This document shows positions 26,232 to 33,653 of a DNA stretch of 64,000 nucleotides, in pieces. Every line of letters starts with the position of its first letter. The stretch's first letter is position 1. The position numbers were made by a program, and so were the translations under genes. Where the stretch lies: positions 1,755,001 through 1,819,000 of the forward strand of contig NZ_CP048286.1 in NCBI RefSeq assembly GCF_010365285.1, given 5' to 3'. The notes beneath the pieces were generated by a model, which had not been told where the DNA came from, did no database searches, and saw only the letters and a program-made list of their open reading frames with translations. Origin of the DNA: Paenibacillus rhizovicinus. GTDB lineage: Bacteria > Bacillota > Bacilli > Paenibacillales > Paenibacillaceae.

Positions 26232-26675
26232 ATCGAACTTGTAGAGCCGATGGGCAACCGCGGCTCCGCCCGACATCCGTTCATAAAGCTGGTGGATGCG
26301 GCGGTAGTTCGGATGCAGCTGCTTGACGTAGCTTTGGAGCGCGAGCTTAATGGCCTTGCGCATGTAATCATCCGGGACGAACGTGCAGCCGTACGCGTAT
26401 AAGTTATCCTTCCTGCGGCGCCAGACGATATGTCCTAGCAGCGAGAGCTCCCATGGACCGACCACCGTCTCGATACGTATCGTATAATCGGAATTGACGG
26501 GAAACCGCAGGTGGGTCTGAAACTCCAGCCCTTCCAAGCTCATTTTGTCCAAAAGCACTGGCGTCGTACGCGTCTGCGCCGCTTCGTCCGTTACGCTGCA
26601 GATCGAGACGGACGCCGTGATTTGACCAAGGAATCGGATTTGCAGATCACCGTTATTGACCGTGTGCTGATCCAT
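26220..26675 (-). CDS. PilZ-like domain protein
   Basis: A 151-residue protein whose middle (DKMSLEGLEFQTHLRFPV to LLGHIVWRRRKDNLYAYGCTF) has the PilZ beta-barrel pattern. The RxxxR motif and the Asp/Asn of the D/NxSxxG motif that bind c-di-GMP are not seen (KMSLEG instead), so binding is doubtful. The ATG at 26675 has AAGGAG 10 bp upstream and fits better than the TTG at 26699. It lies downstream of the DUF1854 gene but has its own box-containing promoter region. Confidence 0.6.
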   Translation of the reverse strand: MDQHTVNNGDLQIRFLGQITASVSICSVTDEAAQTRTTPVLLDKMSLEGLEFQTHLRFPVNSDYTIRIETVVGPWELSLLGHIVWRRRKDNLYAYGCTFVPDDYMRKAIKLALQSYVKQLHPNYRRIHQLYERMSGGAAVAHRLYKFDQKG

Positions 26676-26701
26676 AACCGCTTCGCTCCTTCTTTTCAAT
26701 A

Positions 26702-26718
26702 TGTTACATTTTGTATCG
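26702..26718. promoter_or_regulatory. TGATAC-N5-GTATCA-type box before the PilZ-like gene
   Basis: TGTTAC-N5-GTATCG, close to the box inside the EPS promoter (51629-51645). On the minus strand a TTGACC lies just upstream at 26723-26728. Confidence 0.55.
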
Positions 26719-26734
26719 TAGTGGTCAAAAAAAA

Positions 26735-27229
26735 TTAATTGATTTGCTGCCAGTACCGCTTGCTTGCGGCATCCAGTTTACCGAGATCGGCAAGCAGAAA
26801 CTTGCGGGCGTCCATATCCGTTATGATCCACCGGTCAGGCGCGATGGAGTGAATATGCTCATGCGCATTCTCGGTCGTGAACGTCACGCGTCCGAAGTCC
26901 GTCTGGACTTCCCACGTATAATAGGCATTCTGCTTCCGGATGGATAGAATCTGCTCGATAACGGGCACCATGTACAGCTGCTTGAGCTCTTCCTGAACGA
27001 CGGCACGGCTCGCGTCGTCCAGCACGTTCAAATTGCTGATCAGCATCAGCTCTTCTCCGGTCTCGCTCCGCACGGATATATATTGATCCAAGAACGAATA
27101 CGGGAATGTACGGACCAGCTTCACCTTCTCGTAGCGCAGCCCACCCATCTCGAAGTGGAGCGAATCTTCCTTGCGGAACGACATGCTGAACCGGTTGCCC
27201 TTCTGCTTCAAATAGACCAAGTTACTCAT
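26735..27229 (-). CDS. DUF1854 family protein
   Basis: A 164-residue protein that matches DUF1854: VKLVRTFPYSFLDQYISVRS, LISNLNVLDDASRAVVQEEL, a central IEQILSIRKQNAYYTWEVQT, and DRWIITDMDARKFLLADLGK at the end. DUF1854 proteins usually sit beside ABC exporters, as here; their function is unknown. The ATG at 27229 has AGGGTG 5 bp upstream. It is probably the last gene of the RiPP operon, 77 bp after the exporter. Confidence 0.75.
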   Translation of the reverse strand: MSNLVYLKQKGNRFSMSFRKEDSLHFEMGGLRYEKVKLVRTFPYSFLDQYISVRSETGEELMLISNLNVLDDASRAVVQEELKQLYMVPVIEQILSIRKQNAYYTWEVQTDFGRVTFTTENAHEHIHSIAPDRWIITDMDARKFLLADLGKLDAASKRYWQQIN

Positions 27230-27306
27230 CAAGTCACCCTACTTCCAGCGGTTTCTCCGACATCTGCTGCTGCGATTCTCGGGTACATCGGCCCGCTACC
27301 GAACTT

Positions 27307-29127
27307 CTACACACTACTTGTCATCTGATAGCTCAGCAGTTTCCCGAAGACGCCGTCGGATTCTTTCGCAAGCTGCTGGAAGCCTCCTGAACGTGCCAAT
27401 CTGCCGTCTTCCAGAACAATCACTTGATTGGCGTCTCGAATCGTTGACAGACGATGCGCAATCACGATAATCGTCATGCTGCCTTTCAGCCGAATCAATG
27501 CTTCCTGAATCTTCGCTTCATTCTCGCCATCGAGCGCGCTAGTCGCTTCGTCTAGGATGAGTATGGACGGTTTTCGAAGAATCGCCCTGGCTAGAACGAT
27601 CCGCTGCCGCTCGCCACCCGACAAGCGTACGCCTCTATCGCCAAGGACGGTATCAAGCCCCTGCGGCAGTTTGCGCACGAAATCCTCGGCTGCGGCAAAG
27701 CTCAGCGCCTCCCAGATCATCGCCTCTGTCACTTCAGGTGCGGCAATGAACATATTGTCGCGAATGCTCGCATGGAATAGAAAAGGTTCCTGCGCGACAT
27801 AGCTGACATTGCGCCGAAACGATACCGCCCTCTCCCCGACGAGCAGCTCGCCGTCCGCAAACACCTCGCCCGTCTCCGGCTGCATTAGGCCGATCAGCAG
27901 GTCGATGAGCGTACTCTTGCCGGCGCCGGATTTGCCGACGACTGCCGTCATGCTGTTCGCCGGAATCCATAAATCGATATGTTCAAGTGCGAAGTCCGCT
28001 CTGGATCGATCGTAGCGGTAACTCACATTTCGGCATTCGATGCCATGCGCCATTCGCACGCGATTGTCATCCATCACGTCTTCATTGATATCCAGTTCCT
28101 TTGCTGCCTCGTATTCCATCCGCAAGCACTGTAGGCTGTTGAACGCAGGAATCGTTTGTGCAAGCCGCTGCCACTTCGATTGCAAGCTGGAAAACTTCGG
28201 CCATAGCCGCGTGAATATAAGGCTGATCACGATCAGCTTCTCGGGCGGAATATGCAGTAGTTTTACCGAACAAAGCACAAACAGCGCCATGAGCAGTCCC
28301 GTTGCCGCTTTGTAACAGAATCGTGAACTCGATTGCAGCTTCGTATACATAATCGCATTTTGTTCCAATTCCCCGCTTGTGTCCCTGAACCAACCCATAT
28401 GCCGCTCTTCCATCCGATTGCTCTTAATTTCCTTGATGCCATTGAAATGCTCCGTCATGCCTGCGTAGAACTCGCGCATAAGCGCCGAGAGCCGCTCGCC
28501 ATTTCGCTTGCTTCGCTGATGATAGGGTCTAAGAATAAGCGCCATAATGACGCCGCACACGAGAATGCTCGCCGTCAAAGGCCATGACAACCATGCCGCC
28601 AAACCGATTTGCACCAGCGTGAACAGGCAGGTCGAAAGCAGCGAAATCGACAAATATACGCCGTTGCTGGCGCGGGACAGCTCTTGCATCATCACATGAA
28701 CGAAATCCGACCTGCGCTTCGTCAGGAAGAAAGACCAGCTGGACTGCAGAAGCGATTGATAGAGTTCGACCTGCAAATGACGAATGAAGCCCGCTTCTAT
28801 CGCTTCATTCCGGTTAACCAGCCTCAGCTGCAAGAATGCTTGCGTCCAGACCGACAGCATGAACACTCCCAGGACGGCAGGCAACCTCCACCCGATAGGC
28901 AGTTCGCCGAGCGGCGACATCAATGCCGACAGGAATGGAATATTGTCCGCGGACGCCGTATCGAACACGCCAATCAGACCGAGCATTGGGATGAACAAGA
29001 ACAAGCCAGCGCCTTCCAACATGCTGACGCCCATCATGCAAACGATATTGACATACAGCTTTAATCCTGCGAACTTATGAAGCTTGCGGAAATAAACCGC
29101 GATATGCGCAATATGATTATTCATCAT
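27307..29127 (-). CDS. RiPP-type ABC exporter (fused TM-ATPase)
   Basis: A 606-residue half transporter with a six-helix membrane domain (residues 20-320) and a C-terminal ATPase: Walker A VVGKSGAGKSTL, Q-loop VAQEPF, signature LSGGERQRIVLARA, Walker B ILILDEATSALD. It lacks a C39 peptidase domain, so leader removal falls to the B2 protease. AGGAG lies 6 bp before the ATG. It follows the kinase gene by 9 bp. By position it exports the Gly/His-rich peptide, as LasD/PadeD do in lasso clusters. Confidence 0.85.
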   Translation of the reverse strand: MMNNHIAHIAVYFRKLHKFAGLKLYVNIVCMMGVSMLEGAGLFLFIPMLGLIGVFDTASADNIPFLSALMSPLGELPIGWRLPAVLGVFMLSVWTQAFLQLRLVNRNEAIEAGFIRHLQVELYQSLLQSSWSFFLTKRRSDFVHVMMQELSRASNGVYLSISLLSTCLFTLVQIGLAAWLSWPLTASILVCGVIMALILRPYHQRSKRNGERLSALMREFYAGMTEHFNGIKEIKSNRMEERHMGWFRDTSGELEQNAIMYTKLQSSSRFCYKAATGLLMALFVLCSVKLLHIPPEKLIVISLIFTRLWPKFSSLQSKWQRLAQTIPAFNSLQCLRMEYEAAKELDINEDVMDDNRVRMAHGIECRNVSYRYDRSRADFALEHIDLWIPANSMTAVVGKSGAGKSTLIDLLIGLMQPETGEVFADGELLVGERAVSFRRNVSYVAQEPFLFHASIRDNMFIAAPEVTEAMIWEALSFAAAEDFVRKLPQGLDTVLGDRGVRLSGGERQRIVLARAILRKPSILILDEATSALDGENEAKIQEALIRLKGSMTIIVIAHRLSTIRDANQVIVLEDGRLARSGGFQQLAKESDGVFGKLLSYQMTSSV

Positions 29128-29136
29128 TGACCACTC

Positions 29137-30057
29137 CTAGCTGACGACGGCGCTGCCTGCGGTTTGCAATATCTCCTCTACCAGCTGATGAACCGTAATT
29201 CCGTTCTTTGGCCTGCTGAGCCGATAAATGTCCACCTTGCCCGCTAATCCGGCAATTGCCGAGAAATGCCATTCGTTCAGGCCCAGCGGCGAGATGAACG
29301 ATTTGCGGAACGTATGCCGGTGCAGCATATGGAGGCGTTCAAGTCCCGCCACTTGCCGTTTTTCCAGCTTGTCCAAATCCGTCTTCTCAAGCTCGAACAC
29401 GCCTGCGAGCGGCAATGGCTCCGTGCAGAAACCGGAAGATGTTACGGGAACGGCATACTTGGTCGAGTAAATCGTTTGATACGCGCTGGCATCCAAGCCA
29501 AGCATTTGGACGCTCTCGGGCCATAGCTTCTGCTGTGGATAAGCGGGTAGCACAACCGGGTTCCCGTCCGTGTTCACAACAGCGATGACATCATCGCTGA
29601 TAAGCTGATAGCCCCTCTCCAGAAAAGCTGCCGCAAGCGTAGATTTCCCTGCGCCGGAGTCACCAACGATCGCGTACACGCTGCCGTCAATAATTACCCC
29701 GCTGCCATGAAGCGGGAGCAATCTCCTCTGCATCAAGATGATCGCCATGCACGTTCCGAGCAAGAACAATCGAATCTGCGTCGGATCCGCTCCTTCCTTC
29801 GGAGACACGGCCATTTCGCTGCCCTCACTCATCCGGAAGACAGCCGTGTCCGGCACATGGAGATACACCTGCCGCTCCCCGAACAAATAACAGCTTCTGT
29901 CCGTGCTGCGCAAGTTCCATTCCTCCGTCAAATCGTCGTATCGGATAAAGATGTCTGCCTCATCTTCACGCCTCTGCGATGGTGTAAGCTCCGGCAACGC
30001 TATATCGCTCAACACTCGCAGCCCGTATACGGTGTAATTGTTTTGATTCGACGCCAT
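29137..30057 (-). CDS. HPr-kinase-like RiPP precursor kinase
   Basis: A 306-residue protein with the P-loop AIVGDSGAGKSTLAAAFLERG near residue 155 and LISDDVIAV after it, the layout of the HPr kinase fold. In the paeninodin cluster a homologous kinase phosphorylates the C-terminal serine of the precursor. The precursor here also ends in serine (GHGHS), which supports that role. The ATG at 30057 has GAGGGTGG close upstream; longer starts would begin inside a hairpin. It is separated from the precursor gene by an 18-bp perfect stem-loop. Confidence 0.8.
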   Translation of the reverse strand: MASNQNNYTVYGLRVLSDIALPELTPSQRREDEADIFIRYDDLTEEWNLRSTDRSCYLFGERQVYLHVPDTAVFRMSEGSEMAVSPKEGADPTQIRLFLLGTCMAIILMQRRLLPLHGSGVIIDGSVYAIVGDSGAGKSTLAAAFLERGYQLISDDVIAVVNTDGNPVVLPAYPQQKLWPESVQMLGLDASAYQTIYSTKYAVPVTSSGFCTEPLPLAGVFELEKTDLDKLEKRQVAGLERLHMLHRHTFRKSFISPLGLNEWHFSAIAGLAGKVDIYRLSRPKNGITVHQLVEEILQTAGSAVVS

Positions 30058-30089
30058 GATTCCACCCTCGATCCGTGTCAATGACTTCA

Positions 30090-30131
30090 CGTTAAACCCT
30101 TATATGGAGATTCATATAAGGGTTTAACGTA
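30090..30131 (-). other. 18-bp perfect stem-loop between precursor and kinase genes
   Basis: ACGTTAAACCCTTATATG (30090-30107) pairs perfectly with 30114-30131 around a 6-nt loop. No T-run follows. It probably protects the 3' end of the precursor mRNA or limits read-through, giving more precursor than enzymes. Confidence 0.75.
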
Positions 30132-30176
30132 TGTAGCGTCATTTCGGTGATGCCGATCTAATAGAACCCTATAATA

Positions 30177-30398
30177 CTATGAATGGCCGTGGCCGTGGCC
30201 ATGGTCGTCGCCACCACCGTGATCGTCGCCACCGCCGTGACCTCCGCCGGGGTGACCTCCGCCGCCGGAGTGGCCACCGCCACTGCCACCTCCGCCGCCG
30301 TGGCTGCCACCGCCTCCGCCGCCGCCCATAGTCAATTTAACGTCCAGCACTTCCAACAGCGGTGTGGTCCATTCCTTCTTCGTCTGATGTTGCATCAT
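30177..30398 (-). CDS. Lasso-like RiPP precursor with Gly/His-rich core
   Basis: A 73-residue peptide with a paeninodin-type leader: KKEWTTPLLEVLDVKLTM (residues 7-24). It keeps the W-x-x-P-x-L motif read by B1 proteins and the Thr at -2 of the cleavage point. After TM come seven Gly, then SHGGGGGSGGGHSGGGG, HPGGGHGGGDDHGGGDD and a HGHGHGHS tail; the last 49 residues are almost only Gly and His. A lasso ring needs Asp/Glu at core position 7-9, but the first acid is at about 34. AGGAGG lies 5-8 bp before the two ATGs. Confidence 0.8.
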   Translation of the reverse strand: MMQHQTKKEWTTPLLEVLDVKLTMGGGGGGGSHGGGGGSGGGHSGGGGHPGGGHGGGDDHGGGDDHGHGHGHS

Positions 30399-30400
30399 CT

Positions 30401-30910
30401 TCACCTCCTTTCGCGAGGCATTTGCGATACGAATTGTATCCATTTTCCGAAGATGGCAACGACTGCGAAGCCTTCCCTCTCTTCCCCGCCGGTGACCATG
30501 AACGAACCGCTGCGAAGCCATGCATGCGCAATCATCGTGCCGGATTCATCTTTAGCGGCGCCGAGATACAGCGTGCTTCCAATCTTCCGTCGTTCCAGCA
30601 TCTTCATGGCCGCGATTGCTCGCACCATACAGGCGCTCTCCCACCAGGTATACCGGCTTGCTAGATGCAGCATACGGGATATTTGAGTAATGCACGCCAG
30701 ATCCGCATCATCCTCGCCGTATGTCGTTTCAGCCATCCACCGGCCTAACGATGGAGAGACCCAGCGAAATGGCAGCGACTTCAAAATACGCGCCCAGCCT
30801 AAATACAGCACAGATTCGATAAGCAGCAGACGCGTCTCTTGATCCCACGACCAGAATCGCCGCAATGATTTTCGAATCGCAAGTCCCGCCATTCTATTCC
30901 GAATCCACAT
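30401..30910 (-). CDS. Lasso-peptide B2-type leader protease
   Basis: About 169 residues, of the transglutaminase-like B2 protease family that cuts lasso leaders. The catalytic Cys lies in WWESACMVRAIAAMKML (about residue 94) and the His in MIAHAWLRSG (about 129). The start is uncertain: ATG at 30910 overlaps the PqqD gene, and ATG at 30892 lies just past its TAG and gives a more usual N-terminus (MAGLAIRKSLRRFW). The gene ends 2 bp before the precursor start, so the precursor is third in its operon rather than first. Confidence 0.85.
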   Translation of the reverse strand: MWIRNRMAGLAIRKSLRRFWSWDQETRLLLIESVLYLGWARILKSLPFRWVSPSLGRWMAETTYGEDDADLACITQISRMLHLASRYTWWESACMVRAIAAMKMLERRKIGSTLYLGAAKDESGTMIAHAWLRSGSFMVTGGEEREGFAVVAIFGKWIQFVSQMPRERR

Positions 30911-31202
30911 CAAACCGCTGAACTAACGACTCGCGATGCAGATGAGTCATGAATGCCGTAACCTGCGCAAGGCAAGCGGATTCGTCGACACTGAACTCCT
31001 CAAGCAGCGTTTCGACGATGCGCTCCATTGATGCGGGCCGCTCGATAAGCTCCCAGATCCGGCCGCCGATCGTTCCGAGATTGTAGTACTTCCCGTTCTT
31101 CACGCTCATCAGAACCTTCTCGCCGTTCATATCGCTTGCGAGCAACTCATTGGACCGGACAATGCGGTCTTTGACATGAAACCGTTCTGCAGACATATCC
31201 AT
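30894..31202 (-). CDS. PqqD-type RiPP recognition protein (B1)
   Basis: A 102-residue PqqD-family protein (MDMSAERFHVKDRIVRSNEL) with the typical LMSVKNGKYYNLGTIGGRIW strand and a helical ERIVETLLEEFSVDE. B1 proteins bind the leader's Y/W-x-x-P-x-L motif and present it to B2. The ATG at 31202 has AGAGGTG upstream; a GTG at 31217 or an ATG at 31196 are alternatives. It is the first gene of its transcript, about 50 bp after an operator-containing promoter. Confidence 0.85.
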   Translation of the reverse strand: MDMSAERFHVKDRIVRSNELLASDMNGEKVLMSVKNGKYYNLGTIGGRIWELIERPASMERIVETLLEEFSVDESACLAQVTAFMTHLHRESLVQRFDVDSE

Positions 31203-31252
31203 CTGCCCACCTCTCACATAGCTACATTTCAGAGCATTTCTTTCTTATCCCC

Positions 31253-31281
31253 AATTTATGATACAATTTGTATCATGTCAA
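31253..31281 (-). promoter_or_regulatory. RiPP operon promoter with operator filling the spacer
   Basis: On the minus strand a consensus -35 TTGACA (31276-31281) and -10 TAAATT (31253-31258) are 17 bp apart. The spacer is exactly the palindrome TGATACAAATTGTATCA (31259-31275). The perfect inverted repeat extends to 19 bp (31258-31276). A protein bound there would block RNA polymerase. Confidence 0.75.
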
Positions 31282-31342
31282 GCATTTCTTTATCCGCTCG
31301 CAAGAGGAAACCAGCGCTAACAGATCCGCTTATCTTCCATTC

Positions 31343-32521
31343 TTATTGATTCCAATGAATGCGCCTCCAAAACCACAGAAAAGGACGGAGCGGAAAATAT
31401 AACGCATGCCATTTAACGGGCAATGGCAGCACTTCAGCATCCTGGGAGCTTGGATAAAGGTACGCGATAGCATAATTCCATCTTTCGCGCGGCGTCATGA
31501 TCGACAACATGTACCGCCTGAAGCGCTTATGCACGTCGCCGCTCGTAGCGCTAACGCTTGCGTCGGCAATACTGTTAATAATGTAGACCGCCGTTTGCGC
31601 AAGGCGCCGGCCTCTCTTATCGGACATGAATGGTATTGCGTCCCCTGTAATCGGCGTATGAAATAACTTCGAGACAAGAATAAGCGCCTGGCTGCACAGT
31701 TCGTATGCGCGATAGTTGTTCATGATGGGCAGAGCGCTGCTCCAATTTACGCCTTGACGGACCATCCGATCGATATCGGTTAGCCAACGCAAGCGAAACC
31801 ATCCATGCCTTGCTCCATGTATAACCAAATGAAACAATAAATCATCTTCGCCAAGGAAGTTGACGGGACCGCTCGCCCGTTCCGATACTCGCCGACGCGT
31901 CCATAATGCATCGAATGAAGGCTCGGTTGTTGAGTTTGGCCGCATCTGCCAATGCACTTCAACCTGTACGCGATGATCCGGGTGCGAATAGGAGATGTGA
32001 TGCGTCTTCCGCTTCATATTGTTTAGAACCGGCTTCATATCCGACTCATAGCCCAATGAAAGAAGAACCTCTTCCGCTTGCTCGAGCTGCTCGAAGGCGA
32101 CGAGAATATCCAAATCCTTGGACGTTCGCAAAGAGAGGTCGCCATACAGCGCCTCAGCAAGAATAGGCCCCTTCAACATGAGGGCGCGTACTTCATGATC
32201 TTCGAAAGCGCGACATACCCGTTCCATCTCTCCGCATAAATGAAGCATCTTGAATGTATTGAATTGATAGTCGTCCTTTAACTTTCTATGAATATCATCC
32301 GGGATCAGCCCTCTGTCGAGTCTGCACAGCTTGGCATAAATCGTCGGGATCACACGATGATGCTTCGCCAAGGCGAGAAACAGGTACCAGTCCAGCTCCT
32401 CAAGCAGAATCTCTATCATGAGAGCATCCTGAGCTGCATGATCTTCTTCCCGGAGCAGCCATAGAATGAAATGCAGTTCATTCGGGAAAGGACTCAAATC
32501 GAGGTCGGATGATATAAGCAT
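31343..32521 (-). CDS. Nucleotidyltransferase-family protein (RiPP cluster)
   Basis: A 392-residue protein of the NTP_transf_5 family, with the active-site type segment ALMLKGPILAEALYGD and SLRTSKDLDILVAF near residue 130. Such genes are frequent members of paeninodin-like lasso clusters. The chemistry here is unknown; nucleotide transfer to the peptide is possible. The ATG at 32521 has AGAGGAG 8 bp upstream, better than the frame's start at 32578. It has its own promoter and precedes the B1 gene by 140 bp. Confidence 0.75.
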   Translation of the reverse strand: MLISSDLDLSPFPNELHFILWLLREEDHAAQDALMIEILLEELDWYLFLALAKHHRVIPTIYAKLCRLDRGLIPDDIHRKLKDDYQFNTFKMLHLCGEMERVCRAFEDHEVRALMLKGPILAEALYGDLSLRTSKDLDILVAFEQLEQAEEVLLSLGYESDMKPVLNNMKRKTHHISYSHPDHRVQVEVHWQMRPNSTTEPSFDALWTRRRVSERASGPVNFLGEDDLLFHLVIHGARHGWFRLRWLTDIDRMVRQGVNWSSALPIMNNYRAYELCSQALILVSKLFHTPITGDAIPFMSDKRGRRLAQTAVYIINSIADASVSATSGDVHKRFRRYMLSIMTPRERWNYAIAYLYPSSQDAEVLPLPVKWHALYFPLRPFLWFWRRIHWNQ

Positions 32522-32548
32522 AGAATGCGCTCCTCTTAGCCGTATAAT

Positions 32549-32596
32549 TGATACGATATGATATCTATTATACAACAATTGCTCCGTTTTGTATCA
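32549..32596 (-). promoter_or_regulatory. Promoter of the nucleotidyltransferase gene with two imperfect boxes
   Basis: A perfect TATAAT lies in TTGTATAATAG on the minus strand (about 32568-32573). A half box GTATCA at 32591-32596 covers the matching -35, and an imperfect box TGATAC-N6-ATATC at 32549-32565 lies downstream of the -10. Confidence 0.5.
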
Positions 32597-32619
32597 TTTT
32601 CTAAACAATTATATGCCGC

Positions 32620-33114
32620 CTACATCTCTTGTTCCCGATAGGACCACATGATCTTCCATGTACCCGCATCATATACGGCGTAACAAGACTGCACAAGCTT
32701 AAAGTTCCCATATGGACTATGGAACAATTCAGTTACCGTTACCTCATAGGCTTCCGGAAAAGCAACCGCAGTATCGCTCATCTTCCAATTGCGAAGCTTC
32801 ACCGGAGAGCCGGCTTTAAATTGAAAAGTAGTCACTCCGAAATCTTGCATCATAATATGAGCGCGCTTCTGGATGTACGCCGCCTTCTCGAATCGTTCCT
32901 TCATGAGCGGATGGAACAGTTCCCAGGCGCTTCCAAAGTCTCCTGCCTGTTCGAACGTATAGAATTGCTCCACGACCTCCGAAGCCTGATCTTTATTGTC
33001 CGACGTCCACAGGCTCGATGCACCGCGCCACGTTATCCAGAGCAGCAGCACACAAACGATGCCTACAACCAGTTTCAAGCCGCGTCCATTCTTCTTCCCT
33101 CTTCTATGAAACAT
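32620..33114 (-). CDS. Membrane-anchored NTF2-like small protein
   Basis: A 164-residue protein with a basic N-terminus (MFHRRGKKNGRG), a single membrane helix (VVGIVCVLLLWITW) and an outer domain rich in aromatic residues (VVEQFYTFEQAGDFGSAWEL) that resembles NTF2-like folds. I do not recognise a named family. The ATG at 33114 has GGGGG 7 bp upstream. It is the last gene of the manC-LCP-vanZ unit, 22 bp or so after VanZ. Confidence 0.55.
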   Translation of the reverse strand: MFHRRGKKNGRGLKLVVGIVCVLLLWITWRGASSLWTSDNKDQASEVVEQFYTFEQAGDFGSAWELFHPLMKERFEKAAYIQKRAHIMMQDFGVTTFQFKAGSPVKLRNWKMSDTAVAFPEAYEVTVTELFHSPYGNFKLVQSCYAVYDAGTWKIMWSYREQEM

Positions 33115-33142
33115 TCCCAAGCCCCCATTGCATAAAGATAGT

Positions 33143-33643
33143 TCACTTTATGGATGGCGTGCTTGTTTTATACCTCTGATAGCCGTATGTGACCGTGAGA
33201 TAGATCCCGATGCCGATACAACCGCCGATGAAATCCACGATAATATCCTGCGGGTTTGAAGTCCGACCTGGTATTCGCCGCTGGTTAAGCTCGTCAAGCG
33301 AAGCGACGATCGTGATGAACAGCATAGATAACGCGACTGTCCCGCTTTGACGCATTTTTTTACCGGCAGTCTTGAAGCCTATGACAACAAGAACGGCATA
33401 GATAAACAAATGAGCGCTTTTGCGAAATAGAAATTCAAGCAATTGAAACGGATCTCGCTGCGAGGAATAATGCGTATGATGGTAAATGAAATTGACGTTC
33501 GGTAGGATCTTCTCTGCCGTCTGGGCCGTTACCGTTCGATGCAGCTCCGGTTGGATATCCTGATCCTTATACGGCTGGGAGGAAAGCATGAAAATGAACG
33601 CAATCCAAACAACCAAGGCAATAATCATTACATACTGTCTCAC
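33143..33643 (-). CDS. VanZ-like family membrane protein
   Basis: A 166-residue membrane protein with four hydrophobic segments and the VanZ signature: SSQPYKDQ near residue 22, FRKSAHLFIYAVL, and DELNQRRIPGRTSNPQDIIVDFIGG. VanZ confers teicoplanin resistance in some hosts; most homologues are of unknown function. The start is GTG. It follows the LCP gene by 10 bp. Confidence 0.8.
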   Translation of the reverse strand: MRQYVMIIALVVWIAFIFMLSSQPYKDQDIQPELHRTVTAQTAEKILPNVNFIYHHTHYSSQRDPFQLLEFLFRKSAHLFIYAVLVVIGFKTAGKKMRQSGTVALSMLFITIVASLDELNQRRIPGRTSNPQDIIVDFIGGCIGIGIYLTVTYGYQRYKTSTPSIK

Positions 33644-33653
33644 TTATAACCAC

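Noticed and set aside
26735..32521. Ordinary lasso-peptide (paeninodin) cluster
   Set aside because: No cyclase gene is present and the core has no acid at positions 7-9, so a lasso product is not supported.
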